Assembly (NCBI RefSeq): GCF_037975245.1
Contig: NC_092583.1
Coordinates: forward strand, 16,642,764-16,706,763
Reading direction: 5' to 3'
Origin: Apostichopus japonicus
Lineage: Eukaryota; Echinodermata; Holothuroidea; Aspidochirotida; Stichopodidae
Length of the DNA stretch: 64,000 nucleotides
The notes below the pieces were generated by a model, which worked only from the letters and a program-made list of their open reading frames with translations, was not told where the DNA came from and did not search any database. This document shows, in pieces, positions 1-14,400 of this stretch (positions are counted from its first letter, which is position 1; each line of letters starts with the position of its first letter). Both the position numbers and the translations under genes were made by a program.

Positions 1-2266
1 AACATGACTCTGACGACATTCCAGGCCGTTGAAATACTACCCTTCACAATTAGGGTAAAGAATGTAAACCCCTGGAATATTAATAGGAACTCACAGCAAC
101 AGTTAAACATGGCTTATACACAACAAACAACATGTGCTAAATTTGGTTTGGATAAATACAAGGTAGGAATGTAGTCTTTGAATATTGTTTCATCGAAGGT
201 GAAGACTTCAGGGTTTTACTGTGCTCGTTAGTTTCCTAGATCCATCAAGGGATGCTCATAGCTGGTTGGTGCAGGGATCTGCTGATCATCTATGCATGGG
301 TGTGAACTGCATTATGTATATCATGCCATATTATAGGATGGAAGCTACCCAGTAAAGTGGCTCATTTTGTGTTGAAATTTACAGTTCCAAATCTTTAAAC
401 GATGAATTTTGGTAGAATCTTAGTCTTTATATATTTTTTGATTCATTTTTTTCTTTTATAACTTTTTTGGATATTAGCCCCCAAAAAAGGGAAAATTTTG
501 AGTGCTAATAATGTTTTTATAGCTATTTTGGTTTTCAAGATATTCACCGTTAAAATATGCTAAATCTCTGGAATTAATTGTTGATGACATCAACACGTCA
601 GTATGGACTGATTTAATTGTTATTGTTAATCCATTGCTTGATTAATTCTAGTAACTCCACCAAAAGATGTTCTTTTACTATCTAAAAAAAAAAAGGGTAC
701 CATTGACTGACATTCAACACCATTCAACACAACTTGTACTACATTGTAAACGTATCATTTGATGTAATGTCATAAAAGTCTTGAATTCCACTGCAGGGCT
801 CTTACATCTATTTTCCCCCTCCCTACCTGTCATGCAAGTGATTGAACTTATTCCATTGAACTACATAATCACTGCAGGGCTCTTACTCTATTCCCCCCCC
901 CCCCCCCCCTGAAAATGTCATAGTATTATTGAACTTCCAATGAATCACATAATCACTGCAGGGCTCTTACATGTATTTTCCCCCTCCCTACCTGTCATGC
1001 ATGTAAGTTCCAATGAACTGCATAATCACTGCAGGGCTCTTACATCTCTTTCTCCCTCCCTACCTGTCATATGTGTTATTTATAACACGCCTCTGTAGTT
1101 AAACTACTCACTTAGGAATTCTAAATTGATAACACAAATATTTTCTTTATGCTAGCTTTATGCATTTCCACCTCTCCCATCCCCTATATGTAACCTTTGG
1201 ATGCATGAACTCCTCAACAGAATTGAGATATGTGTATGCAGGTTCCAATTCTCCAAGCTTAGCTCTTTATTACTCCCATAATGAGTGGATATACATGTCA
1301 TTTCACACTTCACTCTTTACACTGGTCACTGGAATTCTCAAGTGATATACCAATAAACATTTATCCTTAGCACTTAATAAACCATCTTGGAAATAGTTTT
1401 GTTATTAATCTTTATGAATGGAATCACAACAATTTTGGAATCCACTTTCAAATGGCAAAGAACCACATAAATTATCTGACAGCTAGGTAGAATAATAGTA
1501 TAAACGCTCTTTTATAATTTATAGCTATATGTCTGGTACGTCTTTAAAGTTGATTGAGATCTGATTTGATAAAGAGAAGAGAGGTATGATGGGAGGTATG
1601 GGTGGGGAGGGGGGGTAGTTGGTTAAACTGCAAAAGGGTAACAGAGCAAGACAAGCATCTCTCATCAATTATAAATTACTATAGTCCTTGTCACCTCAAA
1701 GATACCATTGCAGAGTGACTTTAAAATTAAATAGAGTCCCCTTTTGGGCTTGAGAATGAAGAAAGTGAGGGGGGGGGAGGGGTTAGAGGAAGGATATATT
1801 AAAGAGAAACATTGATAGGAGCAATATGCAAGAAAAATATAGGTTAAGTAATGTGAAGGTAACGCCATTAAGCTCCTCAAACCTAAGGCCTTTGAGGTTC
1901 TGGATACCCATTTAGTCAAAGATTGTCGGCTAATAATTTTTATGTAGGATGGATTGAAAGATTTGGTTGGCATGTAGGATTTGGCCTGCAAGCTGCCTAT
2001 TCAGAATCACTTGTATATTAGGTCTATTGTTTATCTGAATAAGAGCAGATTTGTTTAATACAATGATTGAGTCCTTTCTCAAAAAATGTCATTGATTTGT
2101 GTAAAACAATCGTAAACACAAAACAAACAATATAATGATTCTTTAAGCTTTTGTCAGAAAATTAAGCAATTTGTCTTAAAATCATTTTATTTTCTTCAAA
2201 GGATCATCAAGTTTGGGTTGAAATATTGTTATGTTAAAAATTTTGTCCTTTTTTTTTCTTTTGCAG
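1..2266 (+). other. Upstream of gene A exon 1: intron or 5' flank
   Basis: No coding exon recognised. It holds the imperfect tandem array at 789-1070 and poly-C, poly-G and poly-A runs. Because a clear splice acceptor ends it, an upstream non-coding or coding exon must exist here or further upstream. Confidence 0.5.
789..1070 (+). repeat. Imperfect tandem repeat, 4 copies of about 73-84 bp
   Basis: CACTGCAGGGCTCTTA recurs at 789, 870, 954 and 1027. Each copy is followed by a C/T-rich run and, in three of the four copies, CCTCCCTACCTGTCAT. Confidence 0.85.
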
Positions 2267-2427
2267 TTTAACAACAGTAGCCATGCCTCCTCCTCCACCC
2301 TGGAGTTCACAGCTGAAGAGCACTGGCAGGAGCACTGGCAAGACTACCACCCCCGCAAAGACCCCCGCCCCACCCGCTACCAAAAACAACAAACCAGAAC
2401 CTAAGAAAAGTGCAGGTCCAAAAAAAG
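2267..2427 (+). CDS. MYLK: Gene A exon 1 (in window): probable 5'UTR end, start codon, Pro/Lys-rich N-terminus
   Basis: A strong polypyrimidine tract and TTTGCAG acceptor end at 2266, and the donor GGTACT follows 2427. I chose the ATG at 2283 because its context (GTAGCCATGC) is good and because reading upstream would need a phase-2 entry, unlike the phase-1 pattern of the other non-kinase exons. No in-frame stop lies between 2267 and 2283, so an internal exon with a further N-terminus is possible. The 48 codons encode MPPPPPWSS and then a Thr/Pro/Lys-rich basic stretch, low complexity and probably disordered. N-terminal basic segments of MLCKs often contact actin; that role is inference here. 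Confidence 0.6.
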
Positions 2428-5400
2428 GTACTTTATTTTGCTCTATATATGTTAAAAAATAAATATGAATGATATGCATGCTGACTGGAATTTCTTTCAG
2501 AGCAGTACAGTGTATGGTGCATTGTGACCTGGTACATTTCGAAACTATGGCAGGGGGAAGGGGAGGGGAGGGGGTGGGTGCTGTGCTTGGTGACCCTCAT
2601 ATCTGAAGGATATGGAGGTGAAAAGGTCTAAAACAAGACTAAAGGTGTCACAATAATGAATGATCATACATCATTCCTGAGTTAACTTTTCTGGTAAATA
2701 TTTGTCAGGTGAAATTTTGCAAATTTTTTTTATCAGTTTTAGTACCTTGTTATTTAGCTAGGACTATCTTATATCTTGATCTGGTGAGAACCTCATTAGC
2801 ATAACAAGTTTTAACTCTGAAATACAAGATTTATTGCAACAAACAGGGAAGCAGTTATTCTCTAGATGACCATAATTACTTAAAAACAAGCATAATTAAT
2901 TAAATACAAGCTTAATTAATTAAACTATCATTCTCATCTCATTACACTAATCAGGTATACTACATTTGGAATAACCCCCATTAGTTGTGAGAGCAGTGTT
3001 AAAGTTGGGATGGATTCTAAAGTCAATAGTTATAAATAAAATTAATTTTTTATTTAATAAACCTGTTTATCACAGTAACACGGTCATGTGATTACAACGT
3101 TCATGTTCTGCTCTCGAAACGCTATCTACAAACAAGAGGAACATTAAAAAACAGCTGTTGATTACACTCATCTTTGATGCTTCATCTTAAACATTTAATG
3201 AGTAAATGTGAATGGGGACTGTGAATTGGTGTATATTTTGTATCACATTGGGTAACATATGATGTATCATGGAATATATTAACCAGCTTTTCCTCATTAG
3301 TTGGACATGGTTTCCAAACTTATAAAACAAGACACTTCGTGGATGATTCCTGGAGAATTCTGCTGCAAAACAAAGCGTAATCCTTTCAGGGAGACCCAGA
3401 ATATTCTAAAGGAGAGGGTTTAGAGGTATCCTCCTACATAAATAAAGAAAAGTTTTGACAACAAATGGTGCATTCTGAGGCATATTTAGACCATAAATTA
3501 TAGGTCTTCCCCCCCCCCCAAAAAAAAAAAAAATTGTGCCTAATAAATACTTTAAAAATTTTGTATGAGGCTGAAAAGGGAGAAGGGGATGGGGTAAGTT
3601 TTGAGGTTTCAAAGGAAAGGGGTTGTCATGGGTGGGAGGGGAAGGGGTTGTCCTGAGTGAGGGCTATCGATGTGAAAGGATTGTCCTGGGTGGGAGTTGA
3701 AGAGGTTATCCTGGGTGGAAGGTGAAGGTGTTGTCCTGGGTGGGAGTGAAGGAGTGGTCCTGGATGGGAGTGAAGGAGTGGTCCTGGATAGGAGTGAAGG
3801 AATGGTCCTGGATGGGAGTGAAGGGGTGTTCCCGGGGTTGAAAGTGAAGATGTGGTCCTTGGTGGGAGTGAAAGGGTGGTCCTGGGTTGACTTTAATACG
3901 GTGGCTGCTTTTTATTTTTTACTTTTATAGTGATACATATCCACTATTTTCTTTCTAAAAGCACAGTACTTTCTGCCCCAACTGCACCCCTTAATCTCTC
4001 CCAACATTGCTCATCCACCTCTCTCCAATTGTTTAGACTGTCACCCCCCCCCCCTTCTAGCTCCTTTATCCTGCCTCATGGTTGGGCCTTCCTGGAGCTG
4101 TGCTGCCTATATGAAATTGTGTCTTAGTTTGTGACTTACCCAGCAGGAGTGAGAAGAAATCCTTATTCAAAATTAAACCACTTTCCTACTTCCTCCCACT
4201 CATTTCAGCTCTCTGTGAAATTGAAGATAGAAATCAATCAACCTTCCCCCTTCCCCACCCTCTGCCTCCCCCACCCACCCCCTCCCCCATTCAGTGGCGG
4301 GGCATCCATACAGTCAGGGGGGGCAGATGCCCCTCGTGACAGACTCAAATGGACTGCTGGCGCCCACTTTTTACCACTTTTTACTTATTCGCGATTATTG
4401 AATTTTTTATTGCGCTCTCAAATACCTATTGACATTTGTCACATTTTGTTAGTGTAATTTTCTGACAAAATGGCGATGACACCTATTTATTCTTTGTTTA
4501 TCTGCAAATTAGCAATTTTAAAAGGGTCATTTCCGGCGATCTATAGGGAGTATCTTTACTCAAAAAATTTCTGTATGCTCCGAGCCAACCCGTGGTGGCG
4601 CTCCGCTTAGATAGTGTTGAAAGCGCCCCTACAGACCATTCTCGCCCCCTTGACCAATACCCCTAGCTCTGCCACTGCTCCCATTGCATATTGGCTGAGT
4701 ATTTCCCTGAAACTCATAGGCGTAGGAGGCGGGGGGGGGCTGGGGGGCCGCAGCCCCCCAAACAAAACTTTTGGTGAAAATTTGGGCAATATGCTGAGAA
4801 TTTTTCGGGCACCTACTGAAAGAAGAAAAGTTTGCAATGTGTTTTTCAATTTTTTGGGGGGGTGAAAATTCGGGCAATATGCTGAGAATTTTTCGGGCAC
4901 CTACTGAAAGAAGAATAATTTGCAATGTGTTTTTAATTTTTTTTTGGGGGGGTGAAAACTCGGGCAATATGCTGAGAATTTTTCGGGCACCAACTGAAAG
5001 AAGAATAATTTGCAATGTGTTTTTAATTTTTTTTGGGGGGGGGATGAAAATTCGGGCAATATGCTGAAAATTTTTCGGGCACCTACTGAAAGATGAATAA
5101 CTTGCAATGTGTTTTTCAATTTTTTTGGGGGGGGGGGGTGAAAATTTGGGCAATATGCTGGGAATTTTTCGGGCACCTACTGAAAGATGAATAACTTGCA
5201 ATGTGTTTTCCAATTTTTTTGGGGGGTTGAAAATTCGGGCAATATGCTGAGAATTTTTCGGGCACCTACGAAAAGAATAATAATTTGCAAATGTGTTTTT
5301 CAATGGTTAAACTGAAATTATTATTATTGTTATTATTGTAACGACTTCCCCAATAGTTATAACCAATATGGAATGGTAATAACAGGGAAATTACAACCAA

Positions 5401-8400
5401 AATTTTTTCCGCGTTCCGCGCGCGTTTAACATCTTATTGTGCATGTCATATATGCGTTCATCGGTTATCGGCATATGATGTAATAACCGATGAACGGCTA
5501 TATGATAGCACATTAAGAAGTTGAACGCGTGCATAGCGCGCGAAAAATTTTGGTTATATTTTTCGGGCAAGTCGTTACAGCGCAGCCAAATCAAATCAGG
5601 CTCCTACGCCTATGCTGAAACTATCTTGTAATCATTACTAGTTCATTTCATTGAATGTCATAATCAGAGGCTTTTTAAGCTTTCTGCCTCTTAAAATGTC
5701 TCCTTTTTCTTATCAAATTCAGAGGCTCCTGATCCACCAGCTGCCAAGCCATTTGTCGCAAAGTGTTCTGATGAAATTCTGAAGATAGTCTGGCCAGGTA
5801 CCACATACGATGGTGGCTGCATCGTCACAGGCTACCTGGTTGAGATGTATGACGACAGTACAAAGAAATGGAAGGTACTCACGAAAAATGTCTTCAGTAC
5901 CGGCTACGACGTAAAGGGTCTCAAGAACGATGGCAAATACAAGTTTCGTGTCAGCTGTATAAATGAGGTCGGGACTAGCAAACCCAGCGCAGAATCAGAC
6001 TTCATTTCACCAAAAGAACATGCAGGCGAAGGTAATGAACATGATGGTATTGGTCAGCACATTATCGACCTTCCTCCTCCCCCTCCCCCTCCCCTCGCCC
6101 CCCACCCACTCTACTATACCAATCGGCGCCCAGTTGAACTGTTGCTAGCTTTTGTCCAGTTTTTCTCAGCAGAGGGGTTTTCATCATGGCCCCTTCTCCT
6201 GTTCATATCATCTTATTCTGTTTGTTTGCCTTCTTTCTGAGTTCTACACTCTCCTCCCCCTGCAAACAGTGTTTGAAAATTGCATCAAAATATTGAATGC
6301 AACGTTTTTGAGTTACCTCTATTTGGTATTAAAATCCCATAATAGTGAAGTAATTAGCTTTACTTGTCTAGTTTTGTTTAAAATAATGAAGTTTAAATTA
6401 TGAAAATTTTGAACTTTCCAATTTTGCTCTTTGTCTGTTATTTATACCAGTGGCAGAGCGTACATACAGTCAGGGGGGGGCGGATGCCCCCCCTGACAGA
6501 CTCAAATGGACTGCTGGCGCCCTTTTCAGCTTTTTCCACTTTTTACTTATTCGCGATTATGGCCTTTTATATTGTACTCTCATCTACCTCAATGACATTA
6601 GTCACATTATCTGCAAATTAGCAAGGCCCGGAAAGGGTAATTTCCAGCGATCTAGGGAGTATCTTAACTCAAAACATTTCTGTACTCTCCGTGCCAACCC
6701 GTGGTGGCGCTCTGCTTGGATAGTGTCAAAAGCGCCCCTACAGACCATTCTCGCCCCCTCTGACCAATACCCCTAGCTCTGCCATTGATTTATACTGATA
6801 TGAAAATGTTGAAAATCCAACTAAATTTCCTTTCTTCTGAATCATTAACATTCACTTTGTGGGATAAAACAAGAAGTGTGCCTCTCGTGTATCAGTTCAG
6901 GTCTAGAATTGCACAATTTTTACCCACTTACAAAAAATTTGCAAGAGCTTAAAAAATCTGCTTGCATTAAAAAACAAGTTCTCACTTTGACCAAACAGTT
7001 TGCTGTGTTGATTTTCATGTTTACATTCTTAATATCTACTAGCAGCAAAAATACATGTGCCTTTTTAATTTCTACTGACAAATGGCAAAATTCACTGGCA
7101 ATTAGCCAGTAAGCAGCCTGAATTTCAAAGCCTCCAGTTGTGGTCTTACTTTGTGGTCTTACTTTAAGTAATGCTCAGATGTTTTGGTAAAATTGCCAAA
7201 CTCAAAAAGCCTCTTTTAAGATGATGAAAGAACATAATATTGGTTGCTACTTATTTTTTAGGGCAGATGGCTAGTAGGTTTCCTACTTATAAATTCCTAA
7301 TATTTATCCTCAGAATTACAGTTCTGCTTTTCATCATTACTAAATATTTACAATGGTTTTCTTTTTGGTTTTTTCTCTTTTCATAAATAGGAGAAGATGA
7401 AGAAGATGCGCCTGGTAAGTCACTTTTAATATTATTTTAATAATCGCTGGCTGTGTTTGCCGCCCTCATCAATCCTCTCTTCAACCGTGTTCACAGGTTC
7501 ACAAGAACATACAAGAGATGTTTATCGATTCCATACCTCAGAAAGTCTGTCAGTCTTTCAAAACCAAAAGGAGCACATAGGCTTACCTTGATTAATTTAC
7601 ATACAAGAATTGGGACAGTTATTATTATTTTTCTCTTTCACTTATAAGGCTTTCTACAAGCTATTTCCATCTGTTTGGGAAAGTAAATTTAATCATAGCG
7701 GTCCATACAATATGGCTGCACAACAGCTGTAACCCGTTAAAACTATTGGCTGACAAATTTTTGCGAAGCAAAATATTTCTCAATCATCCCTTCCATCATG
7801 AATTGAGATAACACTTATGTGTACAACTCACTGACGACCACACAAACATGAAACGTATTTTTCAGTACTACTGATTTCATAAAAGAAACGTAAAAATTAA
7901 GCAAGACATAGATAAAATATTACACTTGTGAAAATGTCATTGACAACATCATTAAAAGACAACTCATATACTGTCAGCTGTAGGTATCTCACACACAGTT
8001 TAGATTGGGGGGGGGGGGGTGGAAGGCAGGAGTGTTACCAGTATTCATTGGTTGTTAAATTGCTATCAATGGCAACACCATGCACATGTAAAAATCATTG
8101 CTGAGAATATTATTGAGGGCCAAGGCTTTTCCCAGCCCCAGTGTCAGGGACACTGAATTGGGGTCTAGCTTGCTGGTACTTCATCAAACATCTTGTATGG
8201 AAATTTTAGCTATATGGAAGATCAATGGATGTCAGATGGCTTAGTTCAAACTTAATAGTCATTTATAGGTCTCCACTATTCTATTTTCATGTGAGACAGG
8301 GACTCAAAAAAATATGATTGACATTTAAATCTGTCAATTTCCACACCCATTTGAAAACAAAACGTATTATATTGTTTATGACGACTTCAATACAAAGATG

Positions 8401-11400
8401 CAATACTTTGCACATGTCATTTGGATATTAAATATAAAATGTCAAAATTTTTGAATAATCCAATCATTTTGTGGTGCCGTCTACAAGCATTGTAATCTAC
8501 ATACATTCGGTTTCAATGTAGGTCAAACACCAACAAGTTTAACAAGTCAAAGCTCTGCTTTATACCAGCAGATTCATCTTTTACCGTACAGTGCTTTGTT
8601 CCTGTGAATCAAAAGCAGACTAAATGAATCAATTGAGTTACATGTTCCAGACGGCCGTGTAAAGTTCTGCCATATGTTACCAGTCATGACAACAATCACC
8701 ATAAAAACTTTGCCCAAGTTTGTGCAATGATGGGTTTTCAATGCAGCAATGTTTAGTGCTCTTGCCGTTACTATGTAATGCATGAAACAAGCAGGTGTAA
8801 TGACGCACAGCTTCCCTGGGGCGCATTCCTTGGTGTGATTAGTTGGCATTCCATGCATACCGTCGTCCGAAAGGTTCTTCCAAAGCGTATTAAGCAGTGG
8901 TATAGCAGATGTCAATGTTAAGCTGTAGCAGCTGTGAAGTTAAATGAAGACCTTTAAAGTTATAGCTTAACCCTTTTTTTTTCTAAGAAGGATTTTTTTT
9001 TAATAGACACAAAGAAAAATAATGGAAATGAAAGATTCTAGAAAGGTTTTACTACGATTAGTTATATATAATATAGAGAAGATATATAAGGAAAAAGATA
9101 TGATGTATAATATATCATATGATATCATATGATGTATAATATATCATATGATATCATTTGAACAAAACAGATCTAACACAAATTAAATTCATTTGTCAAC
9201 AGAAACAAAACATTTTCGTGTTTTTTTTGTGTGTTATCTTCTTTAGATGAACCTTATTGAAGTCTTGTAGAAAAAGATAAAGTTAAATGAAATTTTAAAA
9301 ATATATTAAAAAAGATTCATCATTTGTCACAAGTGAGATTTCTATAAGAATTTTCCCCCACAAATTGCATAACTAATTTTAAAAGTTGAGTAAGCAAACC
9401 CACTCATTAGCCATTGATTCTAACCTTCTGGATATTGCTGAAACAGAAATGTAAATCACTTTTTCATATTTGAAAGATGAGAAATTGGTAAGAACAAAGT
9501 CATAGCCTAAATTTTATCTATAAAAAACCCCAAGGATTTTGTTTATAATTTTATGATGTTTATTGAGCACAGTAAACTACCACTGGGACGCTGTATTCTA
9601 GAGAAGATTTTCCAAATCGGTTACATTTATCAAAATTTGTCATCCTCATGTTTGCATAACATTATATAAACATAAAATATTGCACACTTAAAACTGAGCT
9701 AAACCCTTTAGTAACCACAATTGAATTTACAACGTTTATGTAAGACTGCAAACTTTCCTTTTTTCTCTTTTGTTTCATAGAAAACACTCTTATGTCTGGA
9801 TTGATTACTCAATACTACTTGAAAAATTCTACCATTATATTTGATTCTTTAATTTTAGCTAGCATGTATGCATCATATTATTGTCATATCTCAACAGCAT
9901 GATCATTTAATGTTCTCTATTTAAGATTAAAATATTCTTTATTTAATATTCCTATCTTCTACAGATGAAGCTGCTTTTGAACCCAGAAATATTGTTGTCC
10001 AGAAGAAAGATCCTAAAACTCTTTATGACATAAAGGAAGAATTAGGAAAGTAAGTACGAATTTTTTTTCTGACATTTACTCTACAAGTCCATTGAATATT
10101 GTACCTAGTATCACATAGTAAAATTTGGTGCAAAATGGGTGATTTGTAAAAAATGCAAATATGTATAGTAGGTTTGCACACACAGAACCGAGGTATTTTC
10201 AGTGTCTCATGAAAACCAAAATTCATAAACCTCTGAATTGCTACACGAAATATGGACACATAATTATTCTCTGATTCATACAAAAAGCTACTTATTAGCA
10301 CCAGACAATGTCAAAAAGGTTGTGGTGTGTGGGAGGGGGGGTGGGGGTGGGGTTAGGGGGTGTTGTGGGTGTATCATTGGATGTGTCAGAGATATATATG
10401 TGTTGGATTGTTACCTTGTTTCTGTTTTTGCCTAATTCAGAAAGATTCATTTCTTTGTTTCATATTACAATCTATTATGTTTTGTGTAAATTTGTTTTTT
10501 GCAGTGTGAGTTTTACAGTAATGAGTCATTATTAATCATGAGCTACTCTGTTTTACAGATTCAAAGCAGTGTGTTGCATTTAGTTGCTAGATTGGTCTAG
10601 GTTGCAGCTATTTCAATAGATTAAACATGTGAAGTATTGAGAGTTCTGAGAGAGGGAAAACTTTATTCATAGCATCTCTACCATCATGCCACATCCTAAA
10701 ACGGCTCTTCTTATGCAATGCCTTTGTCAACTATAAATATATGTGATGATATTTAATAAAGGAAAATATTATTTATTGCTCGTTTACGAGATTAAAAAGT
10801 TTGGATCTGCTAGGAAGTTTGTATATTTTCAGTAACGTGAGGTGGAAATAAGTAATCATAACCATGTTATCTGCACAATACAGATGTAAACATATGAACC
10901 GAATTCCTCTTTTTGTTGTCTTTTACGTGACGCTTTTCTGTCTTTCTTTTGATTTTGCCAGGGGCCGATTTGGCACTGTTAATAAATGTGTAGAAAAAAG
11001 CTCAAAGAAGGTTCTAGCGGCTAAACACATTACGGCAAATAACGATCGTGATAGACAAGAGGTATGATTCAGTTTCATTTCAGCTTCTGGCATTTTTCTG
11101 GGTTATTCATTCTCTCTGTTTCCTGTTAATTTAGACATTGACTAATATGCCTAATTTATAAAGTTGTATTACCAAACGTCATTGTGACAGTAGTGATACT
11201 CAATGACTGTGACAGTAGTCACATCATTTTGAAAACTGAAAAGAAGCAAATATCTTTGAAAATAGTTTTTATTCTTTCTTCAGTTATAAGTGTATTTGGG
11301 GGAGGTGTGGGGGAGGTGTGGGGGAGGTGTGGGGGAGGGAGTCTTATAAAGGCTCAGCTTGATATTAAAATGGAATTGAATAGTCACAAGTCTGAGAAAA

Positions 11401-14400
11401 AGAAGTTAACAAAGAAGTCATAGTTTTAGTTAGAAATTCCTAGGCTGCTGATAATTTAAAACAAAGTTTATTGAAAAAGAATAAAATAAGACTAAATGAA
11501 TATTTGGCAAAATTATCACAACAAATTATGGAGGCTGATTTAAAGTTGTATGCTTGAAATCAGTGACCTACAAATATTTGGTCCAGGAGCCAGGATCTTT
11601 CCTGAAGACCACGCTATGACAGACCAGATTTCTAGCCCTCGTTATTGATGTTCAGAATGCATGTATTCTAGCTAATTACTCTATGGACTTGATGATAAAC
11701 AAAGTAACTTAATTGATCTGTGCAATTAATAAATTTGTAAAAATTAGTGAATCACTAAGAACTTTTCCCAACCCACTTTTCAGTCACACCCGATATTTTG
11801 CAGATCCTTGCTTATAATTCATATAAAGAGTATTAAACTATAATATTTTACCTTTGTGTTTGGCAGAGGGAGGCAAAACCCAATGTTGATGTGTTTGCTT
11901 GTTTCTGGGAAGCCTCGTCAAAAATTATTACTCCTTGCCATACTTTTTTCTTTGGTTGTTATAAATAAATAAATATATTTTGTTTTGTGTGGCCAACAGG
12001 TAGAACACGAAATTGAAATTATGAAAGTTCTACAACATCCCAGACTGCTGCAGTTATATGATGCCTTTGATAATGGTAAAAACATGGTCATGATCTTAGA
12101 ATAGTAAGTATACCACAACAAACCACTTGAGTTCTTGTTTACCTTCCATATTGTATGATGTTTATGGCAGGATTTATTTGATTTTATTTGATTTAATTTA
12201 TTTGATTTTCCACAGATAATAAATATATACATGTGGAGGGAAGTCCTCTAAAAAGCCAATACAGGCTTAACAAGGTAAAGGACTCCCAATAAAGAAAGAA
12301 AAATACATATATACATAAACTGACATAAACAGACAGAAAAAAAAACATATATACATTAACAGACAACAATTATGAGACATGCAACCGTCTCAGAGATTGA
12401 AAACAAGACTTCAAATAAAGTAGTGTTTGTTTTCTACCAATATGATGGTTGGATACTTGGATAGTTTCGAAAAAGTTGGAATATTGAGTAGGTCTATATT
12501 GATAGATAGAGAGGGAGTGATAATGGGAGGGGGACATGGTGTATTAGGTGTTTGACCAACTCTCTGTAACTATTTCAGTGTTTTCATTGTCGGACAATAC
12601 CAATGAGCTGACCAAGAACTCTCCCTCGAATGTTTAATGTGGTTTCATCGTTATGCACAAATACTTCTGGAAAAGATTTGTTGCCCTTCAGAAAAGTTTT
12701 AAGATGAGAAGGAAGGTGGGTGGGTGGAGAAGGAAGGTTGGGTGGAATAATGACAAAGTAAAACTGGCGGTATGGCAATTTCCTCTAGGTGGCTCTGTTT
12801 ATTTGATCTCTAGAATATTTTCTCCTTTTTGAACTGAAATGAATTTTTTACTGATATTTACTAATTGATGTTTCTTTTCTTTGTTTTTCGTGACAGTGTG
12901 TCTGGAGGAGAATTGTTTGAACGTGTAATTGATGAAGAATTTGACTTGACAGAGAAAGAATGTACCTTTTTCTTAAGACAGATATGTGACGGAGTCAGAT
13001 TTATGCATTCAAAGGCAATCCTCCATCTTGACATGAAGGTATGACCAGCTTTTGAAACTTCCAAGCATTTTATCCAGTAAAAAATTGACTTAAAGAAATG
13101 GGCAAAGAGAGTAAAATTTTCAATCAATTCATCAGAAGTTGTATTTTATTTTGCAGTTATATTTTGTTCCTTAATATTATTATTTTCGTTTTTAATAGAT
13201 GCTTTCAATTGAGCAAATTACTTTGAGTCAAATATTTATTCTTGCTGTTATTTTCTTTCAGCCTGAGAATATTTTGTGTATTAGAAAGAACAGTAACAAG
13301 ATCAAAATCATTGATTTTGGTCTGGCTCAGAAGATGACCCCCGGTCTTCAGGTCTCGTGCGGGACCCCAGAATTCTTGGCTCCAGAAGTGGTTTCCTACG
13401 ATGAAGTGTCCAAAACAACAGACATGTGGAGCGTTGGTGTTATTTGTTATGTCTTGTAAGTAATGTTTCTAATACTATTTTGTAGGGGAAAGGTGGCTGG
13501 GTGGTTGGGTGTGGGGGTGTGAAGGTGATTGTTTTCCTTCCCTTTATCATATGAAATTATACCACCTTGCTCACCCTTTTCTCTTTACACAATGCCCACA
13601 CTCATTCCTGCAAACACAAAAAACTTATGTCCTTGTGATAACTCTTTCAACGTAAACACTACTTCTGGAGAATATATAAAGGATATTTGAGGAAATATTT
13701 CTCATTCTTCATCTTTCTGGTGGCATTAAGTGTGGCTTACAGCTGCATTTAATATGGCAGCTAGTCAAACAATTCAGTCTAGATAGCAGTTTTTATTTTA
13801 CGTTGCTAAGCAGATACAAGTGTGGAAAGCCTAATTTATTTTTTTACTTCTGGAAGACCATTTCTGATATCGGAAAACTTTGGATTTCTCCTGGGTCGCA
13901 CCCCCTCCTTTCCTTAAGCTGTTCAAGGCTTTAACCCATGCTCTCACAGTTACTGGGTTTCTTGCTTCTAATATCACCACCTGTATCCACTTGCCTGTGC
14001 TGTTGGTTTTCAATAAAAATCATTTAATACAAGCTAATCTTGCTGGATATGATTGTTGCTCCTATTGTGTGTTTTATCTTTACATAGTCTTTATGTTTGT
14101 CTTTAGACTTAGTGGTCTGTCACCATTCATGGGTGACCATGATGGCGAGACTATGACCAACATTCTCAAGGTGGAGTACGATTTTGACGATGAATGCTTT
14201 GACGAAATCTCAGACTTGGCCAAAGATTTCATCGAAAAACTTCTACAGGAGGATCAGGAGTAAGTTGCAAATTTCATTCAATTTATTGTTTTCTTGTTTT
14301 TTTTTAAATTTGAAGTAGTATCTTCCTCCCTACTATCCCCCCCCCCTCACCCCGGTCTTTCCTCCATCCTCTTCAAGTTTCTCTTCCAATTAATTTTCAA

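Larger units (their letters stand above)
2428..5722 (+). other. Gene A intron 1
   Basis: No exon seen. It holds the minisatellite, one copy each of MITE families 1 and 2, and a C9-A13 run near 3511. Confidence 0.7.

Noticed and set aside
3697-3930. Gly/Val/Leu repeat protein frame
   Set aside because: It is the minisatellite translated.
4629-5303. 224-codon minus-strand open frame with repeated KNTLQ..LSVGARKI..ILP
   Set aside because: It is a translation of the 90-bp tandem repeat inside the MITE; its repeated peptide comes from the DNA repeat.
8574-8915. 113-codon minus-strand frame
   Set aside because: No recognised motif and no splice context.
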